A stretch of 64,000 nt of DNA, taken from Hepsetus odoe. Its lineage: Eukaryota > Chordata > Actinopteri > Characiformes > Hepsetidae. The stretch is taken from NCBI GenBank assembly GCA_017165825.1, contig CM029379.1, forward strand, positions 17,044,159 to 17,108,158, read 5' to 3'. Below the pieces are notes generated by a model. It was not told where the DNA came from and made no database searches. It saw only the letters and a program-made list of their open reading frames with translations. Shown here in pieces: positions 1 to 11,249 of the stretch. The position numbers and the translations under genes were made by a program. Numbering within the stretch: the first letter of the stretch is position 1; every line of letters begins with the position of its first letter.

Positions 1-1458
1 TTAACATTATTGCACATTTTATATTTATTTGCACCACGTGTTTCAAACAAATGAATATTTAAAAAAAAAAAAACAAACCAGATTTGATCTGTTTGTTTGC
101 TTCCATCTGATCGCCTCTGAAGTTGTGAAAAGTATGAAAGAGGCTTGCAGTCACTGAAGCTGCTACTCACACACACCTCAGCTGCCTTATCCATCCCTTC
201 CTCAAGGCAATCTAAAACGAGATGCATTTCTGCAAGAAAATGCAAAGTGTGGTCAAGTGGTTCCAACGATTGTGTGTTAAAAAGGGGGAGAGGGAAACAT
301 GAGGATGAGGGCATTAATTACAGAGTCCCAAAGCTTTTGCCTGGATTCGAACCACAAGCATTTAGGTGGAGAATGCAACATACTTCTAGCTACAATTTCA
401 TACAAGTTCTTCCTGATTGTGTTTGCATGTGACTGAGTAAAAGATCACGAGGGAGAAAACGGTACCTGAAAAACCTTGCAAGATCTATTAGACCATGAAA
501 AAAAACTGCCCCAACAGATAAACAGCACTTAAAAAATTTGAGGAAATGGAGAAAATAAAGCTTCACTTCAGATCAGAATTCCACTACCACTGTGAGGAGA
601 CGAAGACCGTGGGTCTGAAATGATGTTTAGCTTTACAAGAAGCTATTATTGAAAAACGGAGACAAAAAATAAGGAAATCATCCATTAGAACATTGACATT
701 GCACTTGTGAAAAGTGGAGGAAGGACTGAGGACTAATGAGGGTAAATTTGTAACTGAGGGTAAGTGCAAAAAGCAAAGATCTAAGGCTGAACATTGGAGG
801 CGATTCCACGAATCATGGACGAATATCCCCGCAGATAACTCCAGAAAAGAATGGAAGCTGCAGTAAAGGTGAAGGGCGGACACATTGAATACTGAAAAAC
901 CTAAATTCTATCTACTTTTATCGGATTAAACACACACTAAAGTGGTCTGTGAAACTTTTGCTGGAACAAGCTGACAATGATTGGAGCTCATATTTACTGA
1001 AATATTCCTCTGGGGTTTTTTTTGGGGTGGGGGAGGGTTGAGCTTTTGGGAGGTTTTTCACACTCACTTGGTTCAAACGCAGGAAGAAAAGACATGGCAT
1101 TGCTGAAAGAAAACAGAATGATGAGGAGGAACCCTGTCAGAAACATCAAGGTGTTTTTTTTTTCAGGACAGACGTGATGGAAAAAGTGCAGAGAAATCAG
1201 GGTGAAACAATAAAAATAAGTAAAAAACAATATTAGTGTAAAGAATGAAAAGTAGTAGAGGTAACTCAGTAAAAGTTGTGATCTGACTCCTCTGTGGATT
1301 GCGAGACAGGGCTGCGAGATGCAGTGAGGGTTCAAGACGTTTTATTGACATGAAGACATGATGATCATGATTATCGGCAGATCTTTCCACCATGGAAATA
1401 AGAGCTTGTTTTCATTCCACCACCATCTCTTTATAAGATATCTGGAAAATTAGAGCAA

Positions 1459-1482
1459 CACACACACACACACACACACACA
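1459..1482. repeat. (CA)n microsatellite
   Basis: Perfect CA dinucleotide run of about 12 units. Confidence 0.9.
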
Positions 1483-1556
1483 GTAGGGACACAATGATGT
1501 TATTTCATTGTCTAATTATTTTATCAAAATGAAAAACTGAAAGTGATTATTCTTGT

Positions 1557-1559
<3 letters not shown>

Positions 1560-1605
<46 letters not shown>
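1560..1605. repeat. (CA)n microsatellite abutting a SINE fragment
   Basis: About 22 CA units lead directly into GTGCAGCAGGGGCCAGCTAT (to about 1637), which matches the body of the SINE-A family seen elsewhere in the window, for example at 10645 and 58303. The CA run sits where SINE-A carries its short CA-rich segment. Confidence 0.85.
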
Positions 1606-1609
<4 letters not shown>

Positions 1610-2063
1610 AGCAGGGGCCAGCTATTGAAAGAGCCCGATTATAATGAATATAATGATTATAATGAATATAATGTCTGAATATAATGAATTATATGAAATT
1701 ATTCTATAATTAGCCCTTATGTCACGTAAACAAACCCAGAGAACTAAACCATGGTGAATGATGTATAAATAAAGGAGACTTGAGCTGTAAAGAGGTTTAG
1801 AGAAAGCAGAGCTTTTAGGATTTGGGGGAAGGTTTCTGAGAAAGCCCTGTTTATCCTCTGAAATGAGGTCAGAGGTTTTGTCTCCCTCTTGTGGTGGAAT
1901 CATTACACCCTCAACACACACGTGGAGTTGAGAGGCCTAGAGCAGAGGGGAGTACTGGTGAGTGTTTCTGCAGATGAGCTGCATAGGATCATGCTCGGAT
2001 GAAGGGTGAATTTTTAGGGTGATCTTGCTCCGTCCCTCTTACAACTCAGAAGAGGCCAAGGGA

Positions 2064-2195
2064 AGTGAAAGTGACTATTTGTCATTGTGAACGCGCAGCG
2101 AAACAAAACAAAATGAATTCTCTACATTTATCCCCACACACACATTGCAGCAGTGAGCAGCCGTGTACAGTGCATGGGGAGCAGCGATGGGTCAA
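2064..2195 (-). mobile_element. SINE-A fragment (tRNA-derived family)
   Basis: Begins with GTGAAAGTGACTATTTGTCA and continues through CACATTGCAGCAGTGAGCAG to GGGGAGCAGCGATGGG. The same order of blocks occurs in the reverse-oriented copies at 49633 and 58303. The tRNA-like head is missing. Confidence 0.7.
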
Positions 2196-2989
2196 GATGG
2201 CTCAGGTCAAGATCAGGGACAAATTAAAGAATTTATGCAGCCACAAAAGAAATGATTTACGTCTAAATGTCAAAAAATAGTTACATTTAAAATTTCAATA
2301 GAAAATCTACCTTTCATCATAATAAAATTTTACCACTGGACATGGATGGGTTAAAACATCAAATAACTTATTTTTCCAATTTTCCATAAGCAATACCATA
2401 ATCTGTAGAAGACAGTAGATGCACACTGTCCTCGCCGTGCATTTTCTCTGTTAAAGATAAACCAGGAATAATCTTTACGGTCTAGTTTAAACTGTTGTCT
2501 CCTCTGAAACTGCCTCTCCAGGGCAAAAGTAGAAATGCCTCCTCCACTATCACTATCAACAATACGATTCCATGGAAACCGACAAGAAAAACTGATAATC
2601 TTCAGCTGAACTGTCTGAAGAAAGTCCTGTGGAAAGATCATGTCCGGGACGACCTGCAGTGGAACCGATCTAAAATGTGGCACATAATTAATAAACATAA
2701 ACCACACCAACCACAGTCCTAAAATCTAAACTGTTTCCACAGCAGGCAGATGAATTCTCCACAAAAGACTGGAATCACCTTTGGCTCCTTCCTTTCACAT
2801 TTGATTCAGATGGAAATCAGGTGCACATCTGCCATGACAAAATGACTTTATCTTTTAAAACACAGAAATAATGCATCACTCAACCCTGTCCTTAAATGAG
2901 TTCACACAGTTCAGAACAAGCCCGGGCCATCTAGACGAATCTAAACAATGTGTTCCTGTGTGAAAGCAGAAGAACAGGCTCTGAAAAAA

Positions 2990-3226
2990 CACATTACACA
3001 CACGGGCCACTTCATCACACACACAGACTCCAGATACACACGGACCACTAGATCACACACACACACACAGATCCCTACCCTGGCTACGCACCGGCCAATT
3101 TATCAGACATCTACCCTGGCTACACACGGGCCACTATATCAGAAACAAGTACCTTAGCCACACTGGCCACTTTTTTAGAAACACCTTCCTTAACTAGTCT
3201 TAGGCCACTTTATTAGAAACGTCTAC
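2990..3226. repeat. Degenerate minisatellite with GGCCACTTTATTAGAAAC-like units
   Basis: Five to six imperfect units of roughly 36-42 bases share the core GGCCACTT(T/C)AT(T/C)A followed by GAAAC and CTACC. It begins in a CA-rich run and becomes more regular toward the right. The core resembles a dispersed element common in fish genomes; that identity is inferred. Confidence 0.65.
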
Positions 3227-3497
3227 TTTACTGTTTCATCAAATAGTTAGTGCATCCAAATAGGCAAGAACTGTCTGGCATTTTGAAGAAACACAGACAG
3301 TTTTACTAGCATCTAAGTTTTTCTTTGATCTAAGTGTGTTGGAACAGAGGGAATATGGACTCAGAATGAGCCATTTTTGCCCCCCGTGCTCTCTTTTCAG
3401 AAAACCTTTCATTACCTCAGTACTGATTTAAAGGCCAACAAAACCTTTTTTCTTGCCAAACTTCTTCTTCCCTGCATTTTAGCTATGCTGCAGTCAT

Positions 3498-3708
3498 GTG
3501 GGTGGCGGTGATCTAGTGGTAGGGTGCTTGCCTAAGGACCTGTGGATCAAGAGTCACAGGTTCAAATCCCACCTCTAGCACTACCACCACTGGGTCCCTG
3601 AGCAAGACCCTTAACCCTTAGTGTCTCCAGGGGGACTGTCCCTGTAATTAGGACATGGAAGTCGCTCTGGATAAGAGCGTCTGCTAAATGCTGTAAATGT
3701 AAATGTGT
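3498..3708 (+). mobile_element. SINE-B copy (tRNA-derived, LINE-like 3' tail)
   Basis: The tRNA-like head has an A-box-like GGTGATCTAGTGGTAGGGTG and a B-box-like GGTTCAAATCCC. The body includes GGGGGACTGTCCCTGTAATT, and the tail is TGGATAAGAGCGTCTGCTAA plus short TAAATG repeats. Other copies lie at 42889 (+), 22287 (-) and, diverged, 24550 (+). The tail is of the kind shared with partner LINEs in fish. Confidence 0.8.
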
Positions 3709-4958
3709 GCCCCTCCAATAATGCGCTCAATCCCAATGAAACAAATGATGTTCTTGATGTACAAAGGTTTTTTTCTCTTCTTTTTTACGGAGTGGTTCAT
3801 TCAGCAGAGGAGAGGCCCATTATCTGAGATAATGATTGTCAAAGTGGTCAGTATGTCCAAGGCCATGAATGTGTATGCAAGAGGGCAGATTAGCCTTATC
3901 TGGTTGGTCTAATTTGACCATCAGCAAAGTAAAAACACTCTCAGCACTGCATACACCTGCATACACTTCAACCTCCCAGCCAGTAAAAAGAATCATAAAA
4001 AAAAAAAAAGTCGCAACCTTTATCAACCTTTATCTTAAACATTATAGCTGAGAATGGACTATAATAGCGGCAATTATACAACACGATACACCAGACATCA
4101 ATATAAATATACCATTATAAGGCCTCAGAGGCTTATGAATGCAACAATTTCAAGAAAGTCAACCCATGATAAACATAGCTCCATTTTTTGATTCTTAAAA
4201 GCACAAAATGAGCCAAAAACAACCAGGTATCCAGGTACCTGGAATATCATAGCAACCACCTGTAATACCATAACAACCACATTCCAATATCCTAGCATTC
4301 ACCTCCAATTCTGGAACACTATAGCAACTGACTGCAACGGCATAGCAACCACCTGGGATTCCAGAGCAATCCAAAGACACTTTAATCCTAATTCTAATGC
4401 AACCCCCTGAATCATTATTTGAATCCGTAGCAACCGTTTGGAACACAGAACACTCATCACTTAGCAACTGAGTGGATTATTCAACCACGACCCAGTTCCA
4501 GGTTTTTTAACATTGAATGATTCGCAGAAACACTGAATTCACATTTCAAGTTTATACCACAGGTGTATATTTGATTCATCATTATCGTAATAAAGCAGAT
4601 GAGCTGATAGCACTACAACAGTACTTCCCTAACCTGACACACCCCTCCAGGTTCCCGATAGCAGCAGGACTGTAAATGATAGGAATCTAAATGGGACAAA
4701 AGTCTCCAGAGCCAAATTACGACTATGCAGTGATTATACAACACAGTAGTGAATAAACACCCCGTTTAGTGTGTACACAATGTATACCCACTAATAAAAG
4801 AGAAGAATGAAGGGAAGCATTTCTCCTGTTTGCTCAAGCCTGGTCTGATTGTCCGAATCATATTACAGTACAATTAATTACTTTGAATTATTGACCCATT
4901 ATCGCCCCATGAGGATCTGTGTGCTGAATCATTTAGAAAGGTTTCATCATGACAAAAA

Positions 4959-5232
4959 AGTGAAAGTGACTATTTGTCATTGTGAACCAATACTCACAGT
5001 GAACCACAGCCTGCAACCTCTGCTTTCCACCCTAGATTGTGGATTCAAACCCCTTACCAGTAGGTTGTCCTGAAGTACCCCTGAGCAAGGTACCATCACT
5101 GCTCCCCGGGTGCTTTCATAGCTGCCCCCTGCTGCACGGTGTGTGCATGGGTTAAATGCAGAAGTGGTTCACTGTGCGCTGTGCTGTGTGTTCTCACAAT
5201 GACAAGAATAGTCACTTTCACTTTTTCAAAAA
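4959..5232 (+). mobile_element. Two apposed SINE-A fragments
   Basis: Bases 4959-5030 read as the family tail in reverse orientation (GTGAAAGTGACTATTTGTCA). Bases 5035-5232 read forward from the B-box-like GGATTCAAACCCC to the GTCACTTTCACTTTTT end. The two pieces therefore face each other. This may be a foldback rearrangement or two insertions. Confidence 0.7.
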
Positions 5233-5699
5233 GCTCATAAAGAGGTGCGTTCGCAGAAGACTTTCTTGCAGGAAGTTTTGAAAAGCTAAAGAAATGCTCC
5301 AACTTGAAGCCAGAATAAAATCCTGCAGTTCTGAATCACAATTTACTGTGTATTTACTGTGTTTCGAATCTGGTCCGATGACACGTCACCTTTCTAAGAG
5401 AAAGGAAGCCACAGTCGCTACATAGTGCACACTCCTGCACCTTTAAATGTTCAGTCATGAAGCAGTGAGAGTTTCTGCATTCAGACAAGTCAGACTTGAT
5501 CTTGGTGGGTGTGGGACTCTATCCCTGGTCTCCAGTCCTGTTTGCCATTTTCATGCACTGAGGTTTTTAAGGTCAGTCAGCTGGATGATGTCAGAGGATG
5601 TCCAGTATAGAGCAGAATTGCATCTTTGCTTTTTTGTGAATGATGCCGTTCTGTTGGTCCAGCCATCAAAAAGCTGAGGAGATGAATGAATGAACGAAT

Positions 5700-5950
5700 G
5701 AATGTTTTTCGAACATTAGAAAAACCATGCATCAGTAGGTTCCCTACATTTAAAATGAACGTGCTGAAAAGGGTTCTTGGTGCATTCCAGTAGAAGAGCC
5801 TCTAAATTGACAGCAGTAAAAAGAGCCTTTTGTAGGGATGTGTGGGCGTGAAGACCCTTTTTAAACAGTAAAGAACCTTCAAATAAGTGGGAAGAACCTT
5901 GATACCATGTGGGATTTGACAGTTTGAAGAACCTATTCAACTGAAACATT
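5700..5950. repeat. Loose repeat with AAGAACCTT motifs
   Basis: Recurring GAACCTT or GGTTCTT cores appear at about 5770, 5872, 5895 and 5925 with irregular spacing. This looks like a worn minisatellite. It does not encode a recognisable protein. Confidence 0.35.
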
Positions 5951-6740
5951 TAAACACGAACTGGTGAAGAAACTTGTTCTTAGGTGATTTATCTTAAGGT
6001 TTCTCACACTCTACCTGCTGAGATGCGAGAGTGAGAGGAATCTTTTGTTTGAAGAACTTCCCCATAAACTGGTGAAGAAGAGCTCTTTATTGTGGGACAC
6101 TCTTCTCTCATTTAGCAAAACGTTTTTAGGGAAATGAGAGGGTTTTTCTGCGGCGCTGCCTGAAGCACCTTTATTTATAGGAATTCAAAGTGAGAACACG
6201 TTCCAAGAAACAAGAATCAAGAGTTGCAGAACCACTTTGGCTGCAGAAACGACAGATTATGCTTCTTAGTTGTCAAACTTACATTTTTCCACATTTCTAC
6301 AAACATAGCACCTCTGTATGTACAGTGATATCGCGCCTGCATCGTGCTGATGAAGTGCTTCTTAAATCCACCTCATTGCCTCACTACAGTGCACTTTGTC
6401 AGGGACACACCCTGCAGGATCTCTCTGCCCCGATGCAGCTCTAACCTCTGACTCAGACACGCCTTTGCAGTGTCAACAAGGCCTCTTCCAGTCAAAAAGG
6501 CTCTGTCAAACCAGAACAACGGCCCTGTTGATCAAACAAGTATTTGCTCACCCCACACAAGCAGTCACATGTCCTCACAAGCCTTTTCTTTTTTCTTCTT
6601 CTCTCCAGTCCCTTCAAGAAGCGCTGCATGCTGGAATTCCCTGAGAAGGGCAGAGAACTGCTGTGAGTGAGCTTTACTCAGCCACATCAGCGTGAAGATA
6701 ATACCAAAAGATAAGAGGGTGTGCTACCCAGCAGGCTGAG

Positions 6741-6747
6741 TATAAAA
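6741..6747 (+). promoter_or_regulatory. TATA box of fabp2
   Basis: TATAAAA lies 95 bases before the fabp2 ATG. That implies a start near 6770 and a 5' UTR of about 65 bases. A TATA box suits a strongly tissue-restricted gene such as intestinal FABP. Confidence 0.75.
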
Positions 6748-6835
6748 GACACGGTGTGAGGAAACGTAAGGCCACTCTGGTATGCACACACAATAACTTT
6801 CACAATCCAGTCCGGGACCGCAGCCTCCTACCATC

Positions 6836-6902
6836 ATGACGTTCAATGGCACATGGAAAGTGGACCGCAATGACAACTATGAGAAGTTTATGGAACAAAT
6901 GG
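6836..6902 (+). CDS. fabp2: fabp2 coding exon 1
   Basis: Starts at the ATG in CCATCATGAC and ends ATGG before the donor GTAAG (phase 1). It encodes the N-terminal strand and first helix, including GTWKVDR and NYEKFMEQMG, a hallmark of the FABP family. No lesion. Confidence 0.92.
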
Positions 6903-8574
6903 GTAAGAAATACGCACTCGGTTGTGAATTTGCAGCAGAATAAATCTGAGAAGTACAGCAAGTTATCAATAATGGTTAAATCCTTAAACTGGTCAACAGG
7001 TTCCTTTTTCAAATGAAAAGACAGAAGTGTTCTGCAGAGTGTATCTAGAGCATTAGAGCTTAAATTGGCAAATAAAAACTTGCAGCAGAAAGGGTTCAAG
7101 TTCAGTTGAGAAGGGGACTCGATACTTCTCATCAGAAGGTCTCAAAATTCAGACATATCCAGTGAGCCGTGAACTCAAGCTTGAAGAAATGTGGAAATTC
7201 TGAAAGCAGCTGCACCTGAGATGGGACGGTTAAGAGAAACAAAAAAAGAAAGCCTGCAATTCAGTTCTTTGCAACATTTATATACAGAGAGAGACGCACT
7301 TGTGTCTATTTTAATAGAAAACAGTAAAACAAGGCCACTGAAAGGTGCCGTATTTGAGTTTATTCTGTAAAGGAGTACAAAACACAGATGATCAAACTGT
7401 TACATCCAACCACATTCACATGTAAAGAGAGAATTGCATTATTCCAGGGAAGGCTGACTGAGTAATCCTGGGTGTGTTCAAACAGGCATCAACGTGGTGA
7501 AGAGGAAGCTTGGAGCTCATGATAACCTGAAGATCACTCTGCAGCAGAATGGAGACAAGTTCCACGTGAAGGAGGTCAGCACGTTCCGCACACTGGAGCT
7601 GGACTTCACTCTCAGCGTCCCTTTCGAGTACTCGCTGGCAGACGGCACTGAACTCAGTGTATGTTCATGTTTCCTAGCACCTGTACTCTCACTTTTTAGA
7701 TGTTCACTGCATCAGGAGGTCTGGGAGCTCCCAGGGAAGTCAGCAGTAATTTGACAGAGACCGATTATGACTGATTACGATGCAGCAGAAATGCAGATCA
7801 TCCAAAACATCAGAACTTTGAAATTTGGTTTCTGTCGGTCACAGAAAATGCTTTCTAGATTAAAAAAAAAAAAAACAAAAGAGGACAAATTGGGACAATA
7901 ACTCAAGGTAATCCAGTAATTATCCATGTTTTTATCAACAAAATTAGGAGAACGTTTTTGTTACAGTGAGGACAAACATAAAATGGCCAAAAAAAAAAAA
8001 AAAGACTCCTTCCTACATCTGGGGCATGAGAGACTTTGAGTAATATTTCCAATGAAAGACCACACGCTAGAAGGTAAAAAGTTGGTTTCTGGTTGTCTAA
8101 CAAGTTCAGTCTGAAGAGCCGGTGATCGTAAACTGAAACACTTCTGAACATACCCGCTCACCCTACAGTAGGTCCAGTACCTGACTGGTGAAAAGCCATG
8201 TGAGGATTGGACCCTTCCCTTAGTTCAGGATTTCAGGTGAGGGCTAGCTTGACCTTCTGACCTCTTTATTTCAGGGCACCTGGGTCTTGGATGGTGCAAC
8301 ACTGAGAGAGGGTCCTTCACCCCGCCAGAGACAGCGGAAAAGTACTGTCAACCACCCGAGAGGTGGAAGATGATGAGCTTGTACAGGTAAGTGGGGTCAG
8401 TTTTATCAAAAACACGATGTAAAATAACGATGTGCAGATATAACATCGAGACATTTTCAAAATATTGTTTATATAAAGATTATTAATGTAAAGTAAGAAC
8501 CATTATTTATGATGTGCTTTTTCTACAGAGCTTAGGCTCTGAGGGGAGTGGATGCTAAGCAGTTTTCAAGCTAA
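6836..8574 (+). CDS. fabp2: fabp2, intestinal fatty acid-binding protein gene (exons 3-4 frameshifted)
   Basis: A four-exon gene with the standard FABP layout: 6836-6902, 7486-7658, 8275-8386 and 8529-8574. The family forms a ten-stranded cytosolic beta-barrel that binds one long-chain fatty acid in enterocytes. Exon 1 starts MTFNGTWKVDRNDNYEKFM and exon 2 includes VKRKLGAHDNLKI and SLADGTELS; both are clean and have family phases. Exon 3 opens GTWVLDG, but the rest (GKVLSTTREVEDDELVQ) lies in another frame. It is 112 bases long, not the usual 108. Exon 4 encodes GVDAKQF after an extra G. The gene is therefore either a young pseudogene or carries sequence errors. Splice sites, the TATA box and the poly(A) signal at 8753 are preserved. 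A partial copy follows at 9564. Identity is sure; whether it makes full protein is doubtful. Confidence 0.87.
7486..7658 (+). CDS. fabp2: fabp2 coding exon 2
   Basis: 173 bases, the size expected in this family, after the acceptor AAACAG and ending at CTCAGT before GTATGT. It encodes the second helix and strands B-E (KRKLGAHDNLKI, VKEVSTFRTLELDF, SLADGTELS). Frame intact. Confidence 0.92.
8275..8386 (+). CDS. fabp2: fabp2 coding exon 3 (frame broken)
   Basis: The acceptor TTTATTTCAG and donor CAG/GTAAGT are intact. It opens as GTWVLDGATLREG. The conserved STTREVEDDELVQ is readable only in a shifted frame. The exon is 112 bases against 108 expected, so there is net +4. The disturbance lies around 8314-8335, in the stretch with GGTCCTTCACCCCGCC. 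Confidence 0.8.
8529..8574 (+). CDS. fabp2: fabp2 coding exon 4 (frame broken)
   Basis: Follows the acceptor TTTTTCTACAG. The run GAGGGGAGTGGATGCTAAG has one G more than expected after the conserved Glu-Gly. GVDAKQF then matches the family C-terminus, and the frame stops at TAA 8572-8574. The usual final basic residues are altered. Confidence 0.65.
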
Positions 8575-8752
8575 AATCAAATTGTGTATCTGATCAGAAA
8601 CAAACCAGCCGAACTGAGACCGCATGAAAATGTTTGCTTTCATTCCTCGGCCATCAGACCTCAACATCTGAACTATCTCTGGGTTTGAAAACATCCCTGC
8701 AGCTCCAATCACACTGTTGTTCTTCTGCACTGCCAATTTTCATATTTAAGGA

Positions 8753-8758
8753 AATAAA
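8753..8758 (+). terminator. Candidate poly(A) signal of fabp2
   Basis: AATAAA lies about 180 bases downstream of the last fabp2 exon, a normal distance for a short 3' UTR. Confidence 0.6.
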
Positions 8759-9563
8759 TGTCACTTTTGACATGCATGCGAATCCGTAGCTTCATTCTTG
8801 AGTTCTGTAAAGAACAAAAAGTGGTGGCAAGAAAGATGTTATAAATAAAGCACACTTTTATACTGAACTTTCAGAGGAACACAAGGAATGGCACCCATGT
8901 TACTGTAAAACTCACAGTACAGGGTCAAAATCAGAGGCGAGTCTGAGGCTTACAGGATATTTTTTTAAGTTTAATCATGATTACGTTTATAATACACTGT
9001 ACATTTTAGGTGAGTGCAGTTTATTTTTTATATTTTTTTAATTAAAATCTTTATTCAGGTTATTAAAGTGTTAATTAAACTGATATTTTGTGCGTTTTTT
9101 TATTTATTTTTTTACTATTTTTATTCCCAGGCTGAATAGGCATATTGGGCAAAAACACAATAATGAGTTCCATAAAACCTGTCTGGGCATTGACCCCTAA
9201 ACCCATTCATCAGTCTTCACTCCCTCAGAAATAATTACCCAAGCTCTGTAGTCAGTGTTTCAGTCTCTCCAGAAACTTTCCCTGATATTTAACTCACACC
9301 TGGCGATGCATACAAGCTCGAGTGTTTCACATGAAAAATGGTTTCGATTCCAGGAAGGTGCCTGCATTGCTGAGGGCGTTACTGCGGGAAGAGAAAAAAA
9401 AAAATGCAGTAGCAGTCAGGCTTTTCGTAATATTGTGTAACTTTTCATCTCTTCTAGAAGGAAACTTCCATTGTTTTATGGAAGGTAAAAATTAAGACAT
9501 TAGGCAGTTAAAGTAAACAACAGATTATTTTCAAAATGTAGAAAATCATGACAGAGCTCATGA

Positions 9564-10135
9564 TGCTCATGATAACCTGAAGATCACTCTGCAGCAGAAT
9601 GGATACAAGTTCCACGTGAAGGGGGTCAGTGCGCTCCGCACACTGGAGCTGGACTTTATTCTCGGCGTCCCCTTTGAGTACTCGCTGGCTGACGGCACCC
9701 AACTCAGTGTATGTTCATGTTTCCTAGCACCTGTACTCTCACTTTTTAGATGTTCACTGCATCCAGGAGGTCTGGGAGTCTGGAAAGTCAACTCAGAGAG
9801 GATAAAGCTCAAGAAGGATAGAAGTGGGACAATAACTCCAAGGTAATCCAGTAATGCTCTGTTTTATCAACAAAAAATTAGGAGAAACGTTTTTGTACAA
9901 TGAGGAATGAACATAAAATGCCCCAAAAAAGATTCCTTCCTACATTTATGGGGCATGAGAGCACAGGTGTATTTCAATGAAGACCACAGCAGAGGTAAAA
10001 GTTGGTTTCTGGTTGTCTTAACAAGTTCAATCGAAGAGCTGTGATGCGTAAGCCTGAAACACTTCTGAACATACCCGCTCACCCTACAGTAGGTCCAATA
10101 CCTGACTGGTGAAAAGCCATGTGAGGATTTGACGC
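9564..10135 (+). pseudogene. Partial duplicate of fabp2 exon 2 and intron 2
   Basis: Bases 9564-9713 match parent exon 2 from about 7512, with some 13 substitutions in about 145 bases, roughly half of them amino-acid changing. The frame is kept but the first nine or so codons of the exon and its acceptor are gone. The match resumes in intron 2: GGGACAATAACTC and the block from TTTTATCAACAAAA to TGACTGGTGAAAAGCCATGT correspond to parent bases of about 7890-8205. An internal segment was lost. No exon 1, 3 or 4 copy was seen, so this is a dead fragment. Confidence 0.85.
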
Positions 10136-10640
10136 CTCCCTGCTGTTTTTTATAAGCAATATCCGAATCAACCATGACAATTAAAACCACCTCCTAAAAT
10201 TGTGTGGCTCTCCTCTCATCAGCCCCTTTAACGACTCCATCTTCTTGGTCAGTGCTGCAGGACATTGTCCTGCTGAGAGGACACTGGCATTAGATAACAC
10301 AGTTGTTATGAAGAGCTGTGCCTGGTCTGCAATAATGTTTCTGCAGGTTGAATGTATCAAAAGGGAGGAAGTTTTTTTTTTCCTTCTTCGCAACAAACAA
10401 ACCAGCACAACTGCAGACTCCGCTGAATGTAATTCCCTTCATTATTTGCTGTAGGCAAATAAACCTCTAAAGGACATCACTTTAGTCTTTAGTGTGTGAT
10501 TTGAATATATAGTATATTATACAAATATGAATGTATATAATTATTAAAGAATTAAAATGTATAAAATGATAAATTTTCTATTAATACAATTTGTTGTTTT
10601 AATTTGTGCTTGAGTTTCATTTCCCTTTTTTTTTTTTTTT
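10136..10640. other. Intergenic stretch after the fabp2 copy
   Basis: No gene recognised. The part from 10200 to 10380 (CAGGACATTGTCCTGCTGAG and following) has the look of a decayed dispersed repeat. The rest is AT-rich, ending in a T-run at 10627-10644. Confidence 0.4.
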
Positions 10641-10644
10641 TTTT

Positions 10645-10868
10645 GGTCACGGCACAGCACACATGAACCACAACGAAATTGGACCTCTGCATTTAACCCA
10701 TGCACACTCAAACCCGTGCAGCAGTGGGCAGCTATTGAAAGCGCCCGGGGAGCAGTGATGGGGATGGTACCTTGCTCAAGGGTACCTCAGGGCAGCCTAT
10801 TGGGAAGGGGTTTGAACCCCAGATCCTCCGATCATGCAGCTAACGCCCTAACCGCTGCCCCGACAGCG
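10645..10868 (-). mobile_element. SINE-A, nearly full length, reverse orientation
   Basis: Reads from CACGGCACAGCACACATGAA through ACGAAATTGGACCTCTGCAT, TGGGCAGCTATTGAAAGCGC and TACCTTGCTCAAGGGTACCT to the reversed tRNA-like head ending CTAACCGCTGCCCC. The T-run just to the left is outside the match. Confidence 0.85.
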
Positions 10869-11004
10869 GTGGTTTTTTGCATTTCTTTTTGCATTTGAAA
10901 ATCAGTTTCTTAATTCGTTCTTTTAAAACGGCACAAATTTCCGTGTGATCCGTTAGTAATGAGCACCCAGCAAAACATACATGAGCGTTCAAATGAAATT
11001 TATT

Positions 11005-11249
11005 AAACAAAGAATAAAAATAAATGCATAGACATCTCCAAAAATAGATAGAGGACATCATTGTACAATAGACGTTTTTGTATGAATCGTCATGCCAATA
11101 TTCTGCATGACCAGTAGCGAGAAGGCACTCCAAAAACAACCTGCGAAGACATACAAAGTTCCCATCCACGGTAAAAATACCGCCACAAAAAACATCCCCA
11201 TTCTTGCTTCAGTCAGCACAAAAAAGCTTTCGTTTCTCTTTTCCTCCAA
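11005..11249 (-). CDS. Candidate small membrane-protein ORF (unrecognised)
   Basis: On the minus strand an open frame of about 63 codons ends at 11058. Its first ATG is internal (MGMFFVAVFLPWMGTLYVF), giving 46-47 residues. It is strongly hydrophobic with one or two possible membrane spans (FFVAVFLPWMG and YVFAGCFWSAFSLLVM) and a short polar tail. An AATAAA on this strand at 11004-10999 and CpG-richer DNA at 11340-11410 suggest a short transcript. I do not recognise the family. The place between fabp2 and usp53 is where mammals have C4orf3, but the sequence does not match that protein as I know it and the strand is opposite. It could be chance. Confidence 0.25.

Larger units (their letters stand above)
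1..6720. other. Intergenic region upstream of fabp2
   Basis: No exon could be recognised on either strand. The stretch is AT-rich vertebrate intergenic DNA. It holds (CA)n arrays, SINE pieces near 1.6, 2.1, 3.6 and 5.1 kb, a degenerate minisatellite at 3.0-3.2 kb and a loose AAGAACCTT-type repeat at 5.7-6.0 kb. Open frames here are short and do not resemble any family I know. Confidence 0.6.

Noticed and set aside
2990..3226. CRISPR-like array
   Set aside because: Repeats are imperfect with no unique spacers, in a vertebrate genome; it is a worn minisatellite.
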